Below, one piece after another: positions 1 to 10,991 of a DNA stretch of 64,000 bases. The stretch's first letter is position 1. The number at the start of each line of letters is the position of its first letter. A program made the translations under genes and the position numbers. The DNA is from Gnetum montanum (taxonomy: Eukaryota; Streptophyta; Gnetopsida; Gnetales; Gnetaceae), in assembly GCA_015680685.1 (NCBI GenBank), contig MNCI01007785.1:42443-106442 (forward strand). Direction: 5' to 3'. The notes beneath the pieces were generated by a model. That model did no database searches, was not told the origin of the DNA, and saw only the letters and a list, made by a program, of their open reading frames with translations.

Positions 1-1135
1 TACAGAGTACCGACAACCCAGAACTGGTTTGTTTCATACGTAAAAGCAAAATGAACATCAAGCAAGATCAACAAGATAAGATCTGCTGGAAATATCCCGC
101 TAGTAACGATTTCAGTACACATGAATGAAGATGGACATGTACTATGCTCAAACCCAAATTGTCCACCAACACTGTGTTGTCATTTCAGCCTCTGCAGGTA
201 AGCAACCAAATTCAACTCGAGTTAGAAGTTGTTGGCTGTCAGTGCACGTTGCCCAATTAATTCATGTTCATGTTCAGAACAAAATGGATTTTAATATTTT
301 CCCTTGGGGATGCTTTCAAATACTACAGCTGTTCCTTTATTGCTCAGTGTTGTGTTCAGGATGAAAATTTTTTTGAAGAAACATTTTGTTTCATTTTAGT
401 CAATGTGATAAAACGCCCACTTCTTAACCAATTAAAGGCTTGGAAGGCCAAGTTGCTGTAAAGCTATGCATAGTTTGGGAAATCTCCAGATGTGCTATAT
501 ATGGCAATGCAATGCAATATTGAAGCCGATTCAAAATCAGATTGGACATTTAATGTAATAAATAGCATTATACTTTTTTTGTTTTTCAAGTTTACTATAT
601 TGTTTATTACTAATTCTAATACCCGTGAAAAAATAAAATTTTTATATTTAATTTTCCACTCTAACTGACCTTTTAGATGGAAAAAAATGGAAAATGCAGA
701 ACTTGGATGGATATAACTGCTCTATTTTGATAATATTGATGATTTTAATCCAATTTTTTGGATCCAATTAATAAAAAAGAAAGCTGCCGAGTTGCCAATC
801 CTATACCATTTTTCAATTAATGAAGCTATGTAAATAAAAATTTTATAATATAAGAATAAGCTATTTTGTTTAAAAAGGATAATTATTTGGAGCCTTAATG
901 TTCATGCTGCTAAACGTTTAGTGAATGAGTGAAAGCTTGATGCGTTAAAAGTAGTTCTCTTCAAGTGACTGTTCCAAAATAGGGTATTTTGTCTATTTTC
1001 ATTAAATCATTATTATTTTAATGGTGTTATGTGTCAATCACCATATCTATATAGTGTGAACATGAAAGATTTTTCTTTGGTTTTCACTATGAGGATAGTT
1101 CAAATAATTAGGTTTATGATAACAATATGGACTTG

Positions 1136-1222
1136 AAGCCTATGTAGGCAATAAAAGCTTTAAAACATAGACATAAAAATGGATAAAAAATGTTTTAAAG
1201 CTTTTATAGCCTACATAGGCTT
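1136..1222. repeat. 32-bp near-perfect inverted repeat (hairpin)
   Basis: Arm 1136-1167 is the reverse complement of 1191-1222 with a single mismatch, separated by a 23-base AT-rich spacer. Each arm contains AAGCCTATGTAGGC, itself nearly palindromic. It would fold into a long stem. It could be a remnant of a palindromic MITE or the foldback of a small-RNA precursor; nothing else in the flanks decides between these. Confidence 0.8.
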
Positions 1223-1699
1223 ATAGTAAATGGAAGAATGAGAAAATAAAATTAATAATATATTCAACCTAACTTCTATTGTGTATGGGGAACTTACTTC
1301 TTAAGCTTATCAACATCAAGAATAGATACTTTAATTTTTATTTGAAATATCTTTACTTTTTCTCTTTGGTAGTTCATGTCATCATTGTGCCATATCTAAA
1401 TAAATTAAATGTATTAAAACATCTCCACTTTTTTGTTCTTGTGGATTTTGTATCTTCATTATGCCTTATTTAATCATGTTACTTATGACACAGTTCATAA
1501 TTTTTCACACATAACCAAATATAGCCATGCTATTATTATTTTAATAAAATTTTCATGAATCTATAATTAAATTTAGCTTATGGTAATTTTAGTGTTAATT
1601 AATAAATCCAAGTATGCTATTAGTGCGTTTGGACCCATATAGAAAATAATAATAAAATTATTATACCCATATTAGAATAAGCATGCTAGGGGCGTAGAG

Positions 1700-1727
1700 G
1701 ATGTTCTAATTTTTTTATTAGAACATC
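1700..1727. repeat. 11-bp perfect hairpin with T6 loop
   Basis: GATGTTCTAAT at 1700-1710 pairs with ATTAGAACATC at 1717-1727 around a six-T loop. It is not next to any coding region, so a terminator role cannot be argued. Confidence 0.6.
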
Positions 1728-3886
1728 TTGATTGTGTATTATTATTGTTACTTATGATATATGAATATATAGTTAATTCACCTAATAGTATAATATTTAT
1801 ATAAAAAATTATAATTTGAATAGCAATTGAATCAAATGTTACTTGATTAAATATATGTATCATGTATTTTTAAAATTTTTATTATACTAAATTCTATAGT
1901 CACATAGAATTGGGAAACTAAGGATGAGAATGAAATTGACAAAGGATGAGAATGAAACAAGAAAATGACTATTATGGTCTCCATATTTCTCAAAACAATT
2001 TTAGAGAATTTCCCAAGGGTTTCCATCATCAAAATCTAACACATGAACAAGAAAGCTATCCAACTTGGTATTTATCTGGATGGCTCATCCATTTTGAGCA
2101 TTCCAAAGGGGCATGGGCAAATACTCCAGGAACATATCTACGGTAAAGATATCTCACATTTCCAATCCTTCCAAGTTCTAACCAATTGTATCTGACAATA
2201 AAAAGATTGAGTGCTGTGCAGATCAGCAGATGTGACGTTCTGGAAGAGGAGACAGTTGCATTTTCTTGATCGTTCGTTAAGATTATATTAGCCCATGTAA
2301 ACCCGTAAAGGCTACACTAAGCCAATGAATTTTAAATGGGCCTAGCAGGGAATATTCAGTGAGCACCGAATTCAGTACATAGTCATGCAGAGAAACATGT
2401 GGCATACTCAGAGACCGTGGTCCGAAATCAACGCTTTGTCATTTCAGACATTAAAAGAAAATTCAGGTTCAGTACACCATGAGTGCCTGTGCAGTGTTGC
2501 ATCACCGTCCTGCCTTCATGAACCCTAATTAAATCAACCATGACGGGTACCCACAAGTTGCAGTTACAGGATTCTTTATCAGCATCTCTCCTTATGAGCC
2601 CAGCTATAAACAGTCAACAGCCACATTATAACCTTTCCTCTCTGTTTTCTGAAGGATCACGCAGTCATGGCGGACGGGAGAAAAGAAACGAAAGAGCCTT
2701 TATTTGTCCTTTAATGGAGAACAAGGGAAGGTTAACAGAAAGAGAGAAAAAAGAAAACCAGAAATTTTATCCATGGAAGCTGCATGGGGTTGCCCAGTAT
2801 CTGTAATAAGATTGAGGTTCACTCCTTGATGTGCTCTCTCTCAACGATTCTGTCATTGTTCTTTCTTTTTTCCTGCTTCATTCCATTTCTTTTTTACTTC
2901 TCTATATAGCATGGATATTAGTCAGAACTCAGAAATATGACTTCTTCTCTACTTTAATATTGGTTGTTCTCTACTTTAATATTGGTTGGTCTGGCATGGA
3001 GCCATAAATTTTGCATTTTTGGAATCATCAAAGTGTTTCTGCACACGTCTTCTGAGGAAATATTTTTCGAATTCAAATTTTCATAAATCCGACAAACCCT
3101 AGGTTTAATCTTCAGATCTGAATTTTCTTTCCAGTTCTGCACCGGTATGAGATAAAATATCATGAATCAGTTAAATTTTAAATTTGGTTCCGTGTTCACT
3201 TGACTATGCAATTCTCTAACCATTCCATGTGTTTTCAATTTTCAAAAAGTAGATGGATAAATTTTATGGCTAAATATAATAAACCAGAAAAAATAAATCT
3301 TCCTTTCAAGTAAGAATGATATTTTTGTGGTCAGATGTCGTGTATCGTTCTAAGATTTTCTGGCCTTTACAGGATTGCTGAGTTGGTTCGTGGGTCAACT
3401 ATAAAAGATCAGGATCAATCCTAGACTATGACATTATTTTAAGAAATTGGAAACCAGCACCTTATGAAAATGTGTTAGATATCATAATGATATCTTCTTT
3501 CGTTGCTAAATTCGGTGTTATGTTCAGTGAAAGAGAGATAAGGTCTTTTCCAGGTTATCAGAATGATGAAACCACTGATTTAGGAGAGGGAGATCAAGTT
3601 TTTTTTAAAATTTCAGTTTCTTTCAAGTTAGTGCATCGAATATTTTCTTTCTGAAAGTCGATACAATTTTTTTTTCTCTAAACATAAGAGAAGCCAACTA
3701 CAAATCTACAATAAGATTATTCTTTGTGGTTTTGTTTATGCTAACGTTGATAATCTTTAGCTTAACCATAGATTGAAAATTCGGATTCGATTGGCAACCA
3801 TTTTTATATATGAGATCGGGAAAATCAAAAGAAACAAATCGAATTAAAATCGTCAATATTTACAAAAGAGAGCACTTATATGCACT

Positions 3887-4312
3887 CATGTTAGTACACA
3901 GGTTTTCGACCAAGCTTGGATGAGGTTCTTTTTGGTGACACTCTGCATCTTCAAGGCTCTTTGATTTATATCGGGGGTGTCGCCTTCATCCCCTTATTCT
4001 CTATGCTATCTGGAAATTTCGTTGTAATGTGGTTTTTCAATGTGATTCTCCTACTAATATTTTCTCCTTGTCTATTCAGCTAATGCTGCAGTTGAGCTCT
4101 TGAACTTTTTCTCTCCCATTTTTCCTAATTTCTTGTAGTTTCTCCTCTTTTGAGGTGAGCTTTTCCCCTTTGGCCGTTAGTGTCTCCTTCTTTGAGACCT
4201 CTTCATCTTTTTTGACCCTCTCTTTTATCCCCTTTGTACTATTTTCTTTTTTCTCTATTAATTAAATTTATTTTTTGGGGTCCGACAACCCCCATGTTAG
4301 TACACGGTTTTC
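3887..4312. mobile_element. 0.4-kb insert between 20-21-bp direct repeats
   Basis: The words CATGTTAGTACAC and GGTTTTC occur together at 3887-3907 and again at 4293-4312, differing by one base, and enclose about 385 bp (3908-4292). Target duplications of this length are typical of target-primed non-LTR (LINE or SINE) insertions. The insert is T-rich in its second half and has no clear poly(A) tail. One translation has a weak LINE 3'-end feel, but I see no certain domain. The direct repeat is seen; the LINE reading is inference. Confidence 0.45.
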
Positions 4313-4925
4313 CATTTTTTTCATTTTAGAGCTCAGTTAGAGTGGGAAATTAAATATAGAAATTTTAGTTTTTGGCTAGCATCGAATTAGCAATATACAA
4401 TATATTAAACTTAAAAATCAATAAAAATACAGCACTATTGATTAGATCAAATATGCTCCAAAGTGAATTAAGAATTTTCAAAGTGGACCATAGGGAGGTA
4501 AAACCCAACACTTTTTTAATGCATTGTGCTTTATGTTTTTGGTTACAATCAGAGCATGGTTCAATGGTGTTTATTCTCTATAGAATTTTATAATCGCAAC
4601 AATTTCCCAAATTCATGAAATGGGAGCACAACTGCTAGGATGGAAATCTTTTGAGATTAAAAGGTGAACTGTATCTTGAGGTAACTTTCAGGCTTATCCA
4701 ACATCTAGCTTGGGGTTGTACATTTGTTTTATTTAGGATCATAGCAATGCCTTGCTCTCATTTTCTTACATGATTTCAATACAAGAAAATTGCTGTGAAT
4801 AATAAATAAATATAATGCTATAAAAAACATAAAGAAAAGAAATTTGCAAAAAAAGTTAAAAATAAATGAAGAACAATAAAATTGAAAAATGGAGTTTTGC
4901 ATCCCACCTTAATCCAAGGCCTACA

Positions 4926-5366
4926 TGTAATAGCACTTCTTTGGAGAAGCACCTCTTGGCAACACCTAAAGTCCCATAATAGTCAAATGTTTTAGACTGG
5001 ACTTAAGGTAGTCTATGCCTTAATGTCCTTAAGAACTTGCAAGCACAACATAAGTACACAACTCATATGCTATAGGTTAGTTAATGGTTAGGAGCATCAC
5101 AAGGATGCTTGTATAATCATATATGTGACTGAACCAATGCAACATACATAGCATACTCAAGAGCACTAGATACATACAAGACACCATTCCCTTAAGAGAG
5201 ATATGATATGTTATTGCTCTAATGTATCTAGCCCTAAGCCTACTTTGTAAAGAAGGGTAGGGCCTGAGCATTGGAGCTAAAACTCCTCTATAAGTCTACA
5301 TATTCTTTTGATGTAATATACAAAAGAATTAGGGCCATGTAGTTTTTTATGATGGTTAAGATATCA
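4926..5366 (-). repeat. LARD-like element, left (3') LTR
   Basis: This aligns along its length with 7759-8206. Shared blocks include GCACAACATAAGTACACAAC, TATAATCATATATGT and ATCTAGCCCTAAGCC. It begins TGTAATAG and ends GATATCA. Judged by eye, the pair differs at roughly one base in five, so the insertion is old. Confidence 0.65.
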
Positions 5367-7758
5367 TGGGACTTGTATAGATCTATAGACTCCTCCAACC
5401 TTCATTCTAGAGGGAAATGATCTTTAATCCACCAATAGTGCATGTTTTCTTACACTTTTTAACGCTTAAAAGAACTGATGTACTTAGAGATTAAGCCTTT
5501 GTCTATACAAGTATTCAAATGTAGAAAGCACATTAGGTATTGAGGGTATCTAGTCATTCAAAGCCCATCCAAAAATTGTTAGAAAATGGCTAGGGTATTC
5601 AACCATAAAGTAGAAAATTGAACTCAACTTAACATCTAATTGAGACATAAGATTACTTGTGTAATCTAGGTTAAAGAAGAAAAGACTTATCCTTTTTCAT
5701 GTAAATGGTACTAACCTTTCTATCTAAAGCAAAATCTACTTGCTTTACATAAAAGTCATTTTCTTTATTTCTGGTAGTTATGCGGGAGTGTAGAATCGAT
5801 CCTTTGTGTTTAAGGAGAGACTAGTTTGTACATTGGGAGAATCACTTTCCATGCATAGTAGTAGTCTGGCTCTAGCATGAGTAGATATATTTAGGACTTT
5901 AGCATTATTGTCATTATCACTTAAAACTTAGGGCATTCCCTTCCTCAAAAATATTTGTGCTCCCTTCTCGAAGATGAGATAGAAATTTGGGCTTTTTAAT
6001 TGAAGTCATAATTAAGAACGTATATTTCTTACTTGAAATCACCATTAGGAATAGATGATCCCTATTCCAAGATAACATCAAGAACATGTAGTCATTACTC
6101 AAAGTCATTAATGAGAACATGAACTCCCTCCTTGAAGTCACTCCACCAAACTCTCTCTACCCACATATAGATAAAAGTGATAGTATTAAGCTAGCCATAT
6201 TCCATTCTTTTTGGTACAAACTGTATTAGTAGAAAGATTGATTATCCACCTTCAATTAAGATGGTTAACATCAAATCACATTCATTATCATAATCAACAA
6301 AGTGAATGACATCAAAAATAGCATTTGCTAAGATTCTCCCATAAATCAAGAAACATTGTTTTTCATAGTGTTCATAGGCAACCAAAAAGCATCATACCAC
6401 ATGAGTTAAAAATAATCTTAACAAGATCTCTAGTGCTAGATATGGAACAACACAAAGATTTATTCATCATAGTTATCACTACTTAAAGAGCATTGCCACA
6501 TATCTCACAATTCACTAATTTTAATTCATGTTTCCAACAATATAAGTACTTGTATATTTAATTATTCAAAAATTGATTTTAAACCATTTTACTATTTCAC
6601 AAAGGAGAGAATCATCATCCAGCTTTGGAATAATAGCTCCTAGAGTCTAATCAAATCCTCAATGAGAAAAATTGAAATAAAAGAATTAAGATATTGAACC
6701 ATCCAAGAATTTTCATGCTCAAACCCATCCAAGAATAGGAACATGAAGAACACTCTCCTCAAACCTAAGATTTACAAATCGAGAAATTTGAGACATTGTT
6801 AGTTTTCATCTATAGATCATGAGCTAACCCATCAAGGTATTATTGGTAAAGGCCCCTTAAATAAGAATCCAATTGTAGCTTTACAACATATGAACATAGA
6901 ACAATTATCTCATAACACCAAATTATGAAGTCCTTGAGGTACTCAAGCTAAAGATACTTCAAAAGATTAATGAATTCAAAAATAATCACCTAACAAAAGT
7001 AATACATTATAATAAGAAGCACTAATCCCATATATTATCTCATATTTAATGCATGGCGAATTCAGTAAACTATCATAAGGATCAAAGAATAGGAGAGAAT
7101 TTGTTTCTTCCATAATTCAACATAATAAACTAGGATATATTACACTATTTTGCATAAATTAGAGAGATCAATAACATTTGCTTGACACACCACATGATTT
7201 CTTAGTATAAAATTTTAAGCTAGAGTACTGTTGTATGTTTTGTGTAAGAGCTCATCCCAATAAGAGAAAAACTTCCTCAAATTAATCAATTCTTAAATCA
7301 TTCTACCATTTCTATTCTAGATAGATAATACTTGATTGTGTTACCTACTTATGATAAATATTCTTAAAACTAACCAACTTGAGAGTCATCCAAACCCATT
7401 TTTAATTAAGGTAAATAACACATGTGTATGTCATCTACTTGTAGCAATTTTTTATACAATTAGATCCTTTACAAAAGTAGAACTTAGACTTGTTTACTCA
7501 TCTTTAGACATCTCCTTTAAAATTTTACATCTTTATCTTTGTACATGTTCACATCATCACTTGGGCACAACTATCTTGTTTGTCATATCTCACTAGTTAA
7601 TTGTGGGGATTGCGACTACCAGGAGCATTGCCAGAATTCTAGCATCCTTTATTCTTCTTATGCACCATAGTAGCACATGAATCATAAACAACAAATCATA
7701 ATTCCACACGACAAACCAATGCTAGCCTTGAACTACAAACCATAGTTCTAATACCAAG
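5367..7758. other. non-coding interior of the LARD-like element
   Basis: AT-rich sequence without long open frames, tandem repeats or retroelement protein motifs on either strand. It lies between the two LTR-like repeats. Nothing further is seen in it. Confidence 0.5.
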
Positions 7759-8206
7759 TGTAATGACATTGCTTTAGGAAGGTACCAATCAACATCATCC
7801 AAGAATTTTAAATTAGCCAAATGTTTCAAAGTAAACTTAAGAAGGAGTATGCCTCAACTTCCTTAATGACCTATAAGCACAACATAAGTACACAACTCCC
7901 ATGTCATACATTAGTCGATGGTTAAGAATATTGTGAGGACACCTTTATAATCATATATGTAACCCAAACCACTCTAATATATACAACATACTTAAGAGCA
8001 TTAGCATATCTATAAGACATCATTTCTTTAAGAGAGCTAAGATGTGTTTCTACTCTAATATATCTAGCCCTAAGCCTTGCTTTGTAGAAAATGGTAATGC
8101 CCTAATCATTTGAGTCAATGATCCTTTGCAAGCTTACATATCCTTATAATGTAGTACTCAAAGGAATCAAGGTCATGTAGTTCTTTATGATGGCTAAGAT
8201 AGGGAG
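7759..8206 (-). repeat. LARD-like element, right (5') LTR, end truncated
   Basis: The right copy begins TGTAATGACA and follows the left copy until GGCTAAGATA near 8205. There it is replaced by the left LTR of the neighbouring gypsy element, so its last bases are missing. A degenerate Met-tRNA primer site lies immediately to its left. Confidence 0.6.
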
Positions 8207-8330
8207 CAAGGTTACTTTATTTATTTTAAACTCTTCAATCAAACTAAATCTAGATATGATGAAAGACAACTTAGTATGCTAGCAAACAAGAAAACTAGCT
8301 ATCTTTAATTAATGTAAAGAAGATTATAAA
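8207..8330 (-). repeat. chromovirus-like element, 3' LTR
   Basis: It matches 14345-14474; the longest shared word contains AACTAGCTATCTTTAATTAA. It directly follows the integrase stop at 8331. Its outer end has diverged from the right copy, which reads TGCTAGAGTAGG. Confidence 0.7.
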
Positions 8331-9579
8331 TCATACCTCTTTCACTCCTTGAATGCTGGAGGCTTCTCTTCTCTTAAGTACAATTCCCTTCCTCTTCATT
8401 GAAGTCTTGGTCTTATTAATAGCCTCCTTTAACTCATTGATGCTGCACCATGTGGTTTTATCATTAACTGATCCATAATAATGCATAAGCTCTAAAACAT
8501 TAAATACAAAAGACATACCAACATCATTTGGTAGGTTAATTTCAAAAGTATTATCATTAATTTTGGTCTTTATTTTGAATGAATCCATCTTCTTGGCTTC
8601 TAACTTGGAGAAGTTAACATCTCTCAATCTTTTCTTCTTCAAGTACACCAAAAGTAGATCACCAATAGCAAAGTTAGGCTTCTTCTTGCTTTTATGCCTC
8701 TTGAGGACTCTCTCTTCAACCTTTGTCTCTAGGTTTTCCTTCACTTATGCATGAAGATCCCTCATTTTCTACACAAAATCAACATTGAGTTGAGCTTCTT
8801 CCTTAAAGCTCCTCACATTTTTCACCATCTTTGGACAAAAATCATAATTTACCTCAAATGGGCTCTTTTCAATAGCAATATGAAAAGTATTATTAAAATA
8901 AAATTCAACATGACACATCAAAGTTTTCCATTGATTGGGCTATCCATCACATAAACACCTCAAAATATTCAATAAATTTTTATTTTCCACTTCAATTTGG
9001 CCATTAGATTATGGATGATATGCACTAGAAAAATGTAACTTTATCCCTAAAATGTTTCAAAGGGACCTATAAAAATGACTAGTAAATTTGGAGTCTATAT
9101 TACAAACAATATTCACAGGAGTTCCACATAACTTCACAACAGGCTAAAAAACAAACTTGCAACATGAGAAGCATCACTCATTGTTTTGCACAAAATGAAG
9201 TATGTCATCTTGGAGAACTTGTCTACTACAAAAAAGAAAGCATTATTTCCACTTTCGATTTTTAGAATTACACTAAAAAAAGCCATTGATACAGTTTCCC
9301 ATGGACCCTTTGGAAATGGCAAAGACATATAATATCCATTCACTCTATCTCATTTGAATTTTTGACATGTCAAATCATCCTTAATAAATTTAAAAACTTC
9401 AAATCTCATTCCAAGTCAAAAATAATGTCTACCCACTAGTTCCAATGTTTTATCCTTAGTCATATGACCTACCATATCACCATAATGATTTTTCATTAAA
9501 ATATTCTTTCTAAAATCACAATTAGGAACACATACCTTTCCATTCTTGAATAATAGGTCATATTAAGTATGATAGTATT
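8331..9579 (-). pseudogene. integrase of the chromovirus-like element (broken)
   Basis: Reading leftward from 9556 there is the HHCC zinc-binding region, starting near GKVCVPNC and containing GHMTKDKTLELVGRHYF and LTCQK. The catalytic-core start PFPKGPWETVSMAF follows, then VVDKFSKMTYFI. In the expected first catalytic Asp position (usually VSMDF) this copy has VSMAF. The C-terminal part at 8331-8744 has the usual GDLLLVYLKKKR and FKIKTKINDNTFEINLP block and ends FNVLELMHYYG with a tail. The middle of the core is damaged by stops and frameshifts. In the native element this protein would insert cDNA into host chromatin. The frame starts inside a polyprotein, so no start codon is expected. Confidence 0.85.
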
Positions 9580-10991
9580 GACCTTTTTGTATGTCAAAAT
9601 CTTGAAAATAGTGAAAGTGGAAAATGTGCTTGTAAGATTTTGTAGGACTAGGAAAGGACTAAGATGAGAGCATGATAAGAGCATGAACAAGACAAGAGCA
9701 TATCATGATTGAGACAAGAGCATGAATAAGACAAGTTCATAGCATGATCAAGAAAAGTGCATAACATGATTGAGATAAGAGAATGAACAAGACAAGAGCA
9801 TAGCATGATTGAGAGAAGAGCATAGCATGATCGAGATAAGAGCATGACAAGAGCAAGATGTGATCAGGACAAGAGCTTAGATGGTATTAAGATAAGATTA
9901 GGATGAGATCGAGACATGAGCTTAATGAGATTGAGACAAAGAGCATTATGAGATCAAGACAAAGAGCATGTTGAGACCAAGATGATAGCTAAGTTATCAA
10001 TCTAGGATGACAAAGTCTCAACTAGAAAATAAAGATGGAAGATGTTAAGGAGCCAAAAGGAGATGTTCAAATATTTGCCAAGATGTTCTAGAAGAACAAA
10101 AAATGTCCTAGTGATAAAGCTCAGTCTTAGGAAAACATCCTAGAAAAATAATAGACATCCTTGTTGAGAAGACAAGTTCTTAGATGATATGTTCCACAAA
10201 AATAGTAGATGTTCCAATTTCAATTGAGATGTCCCAGCTAGGACATCCCATGTGAGACATCCTAATTTTTAGTGGATGTCCCACATATAAGAAATAACAA
10301 GATAGTAGGATGTTCCAAGCTTGAGCAAGACATCCTGACTAGTCATTGGTAGCTATTGTACAAACTTCAATGGTTACAAAGTAACAACGAAAGTTATAAA
10401 AGAAGGTGTAATAGCTTGGAAAAGTGAAGTAATGTTCATACAATTTGATCATCATTTTATACATCTTGTGTTGTATTTTGTACTTAATTTTCACATCTTT
10501 TGTTAGTCATATTTTATATTGTGAGAGCCTCAAAGGAAGAAATTTGTAAAGTGTAGTTACATTCTCTCCTTAATTTCTTTCTTTTCTCTTTGTAGCCCTA
10601 TGGGGTTGATGTGCATCTTACAGGAAGACATTCCTTAAGCTTATTAGGATGTTGCAAGGTTGAGTATGTTTCTAAGTGAAAACATTCCTTGCAAAGCTCA
10701 AGTTATTGTATAGGTTGTGGAGTCCTTGAAACCACATTTTGGGCTTGTTGGAACCTTGCAGGGTTGGGTGTGTTTCTGTGTAAAAACATTCCTTATAGAG
10801 CTTGAACTTTGTAAAGGTTGTGGTGCCCTTGAAACAAAATTTTCTAAATAAATAAAGTCCAAATATATATATGGAATCTATCCACTAAGTGTGGAAGTAC
10901 CCAAGTTGGGGAACCATGTACATTTGATTGTAGTTTTGATTATCTTGGTTGTTAAAATTTGTGAACTTATTTAACACCCCCTCTAAGTTCT
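9580..10991 (+). repeat. solo LTR of a copia-type element inserted in the gypsy coding region
   Basis: This aligns with the copia LTR at 14620-15775. Both start near TTGA(C/T)CTTTT(G)GTATGTCAAA, share GGGGTTGATGTGC and end with CTTATT followed by a C-run and TCTAAGTTC. The flanks are integrase zinc-region coding at the left and the RNase H-to-integrase linker at the right, so the LTR interrupts one gypsy polyprotein. No internal copia sequence follows, as expected after LTR-LTR recombination. AGTAT at 9575-9579 and AGTCT at 10992-10996 may be a degraded 5-bp target duplication. Confidence 0.75.
9655..9975 (+). repeat. degenerate minisatellite (GACAAGAGCATAGCATGATT type)
   Basis: About 320 bp made of variants of AAGAGCATGA, ACAAGAGCAT and GATTGAGA in irregular tandem order, inside the solo copia LTR. 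The homologous LTR at 14620-15775 lacks this array, so it expanded after the copies separated. Open frames here are products of the repeat, not genes. Confidence 0.8.

Larger units (their letters stand above)
1..4925. other. AT-rich intergenic stretch without a supported gene
   Basis: No long open frame, RNA gene or recognisable transposon domain is visible on either strand. Short open frames of 60-88 codons occur (for example 2540-2806) but none has a recognisable motif or homologous partner in the window. Structures that are visible are listed separately: an inverted repeat at 1136-1222, a small hairpin at 1700-1727 and an insert flanked by direct repeats at 3887-4312. It may be low-copy flanking DNA or very old repeats. 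Confidence 0.6.
4926..8206 (-). mobile_element. non-autonomous LTR element without coding capacity (LARD-like)
   Basis: Two directly repeated, diverged segments (4926-5366 and 7759-about 8206) enclose about 2.4 kb with no open frame or retroelement motif. The left copy starts TG and ends CA on the plus strand. Just left of the right copy, the minus strand reads TGGTATTAGAAC, which resembles the initiator-Met-tRNA primer site TGGTATCAGAGC with two changes; this sets the minus orientation. The combination fits a large retrotransposon derivative. No polypurine tract is clear. The right copy stops abruptly where the next gypsy element begins. Confidence 0.6.

Noticed and set aside
2540-2806. 88-codon plus-strand frame with a TATAAA upstream and several ATGs
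   Set aside because: No recognisable domain, no conservation evidence, and the most plausible ATG (2667) gives only a very short peptide.
9134-9343. Integrase core as a functional enzyme
   Set aside because: The first catalytic Asp position is Ala (VSMAF) and stops surround the segment.
9648-9845. Cys/Ser/Leu-rich minus-strand frame
   Set aside because: It is translated minisatellite; the periodic composition follows the repeat unit.
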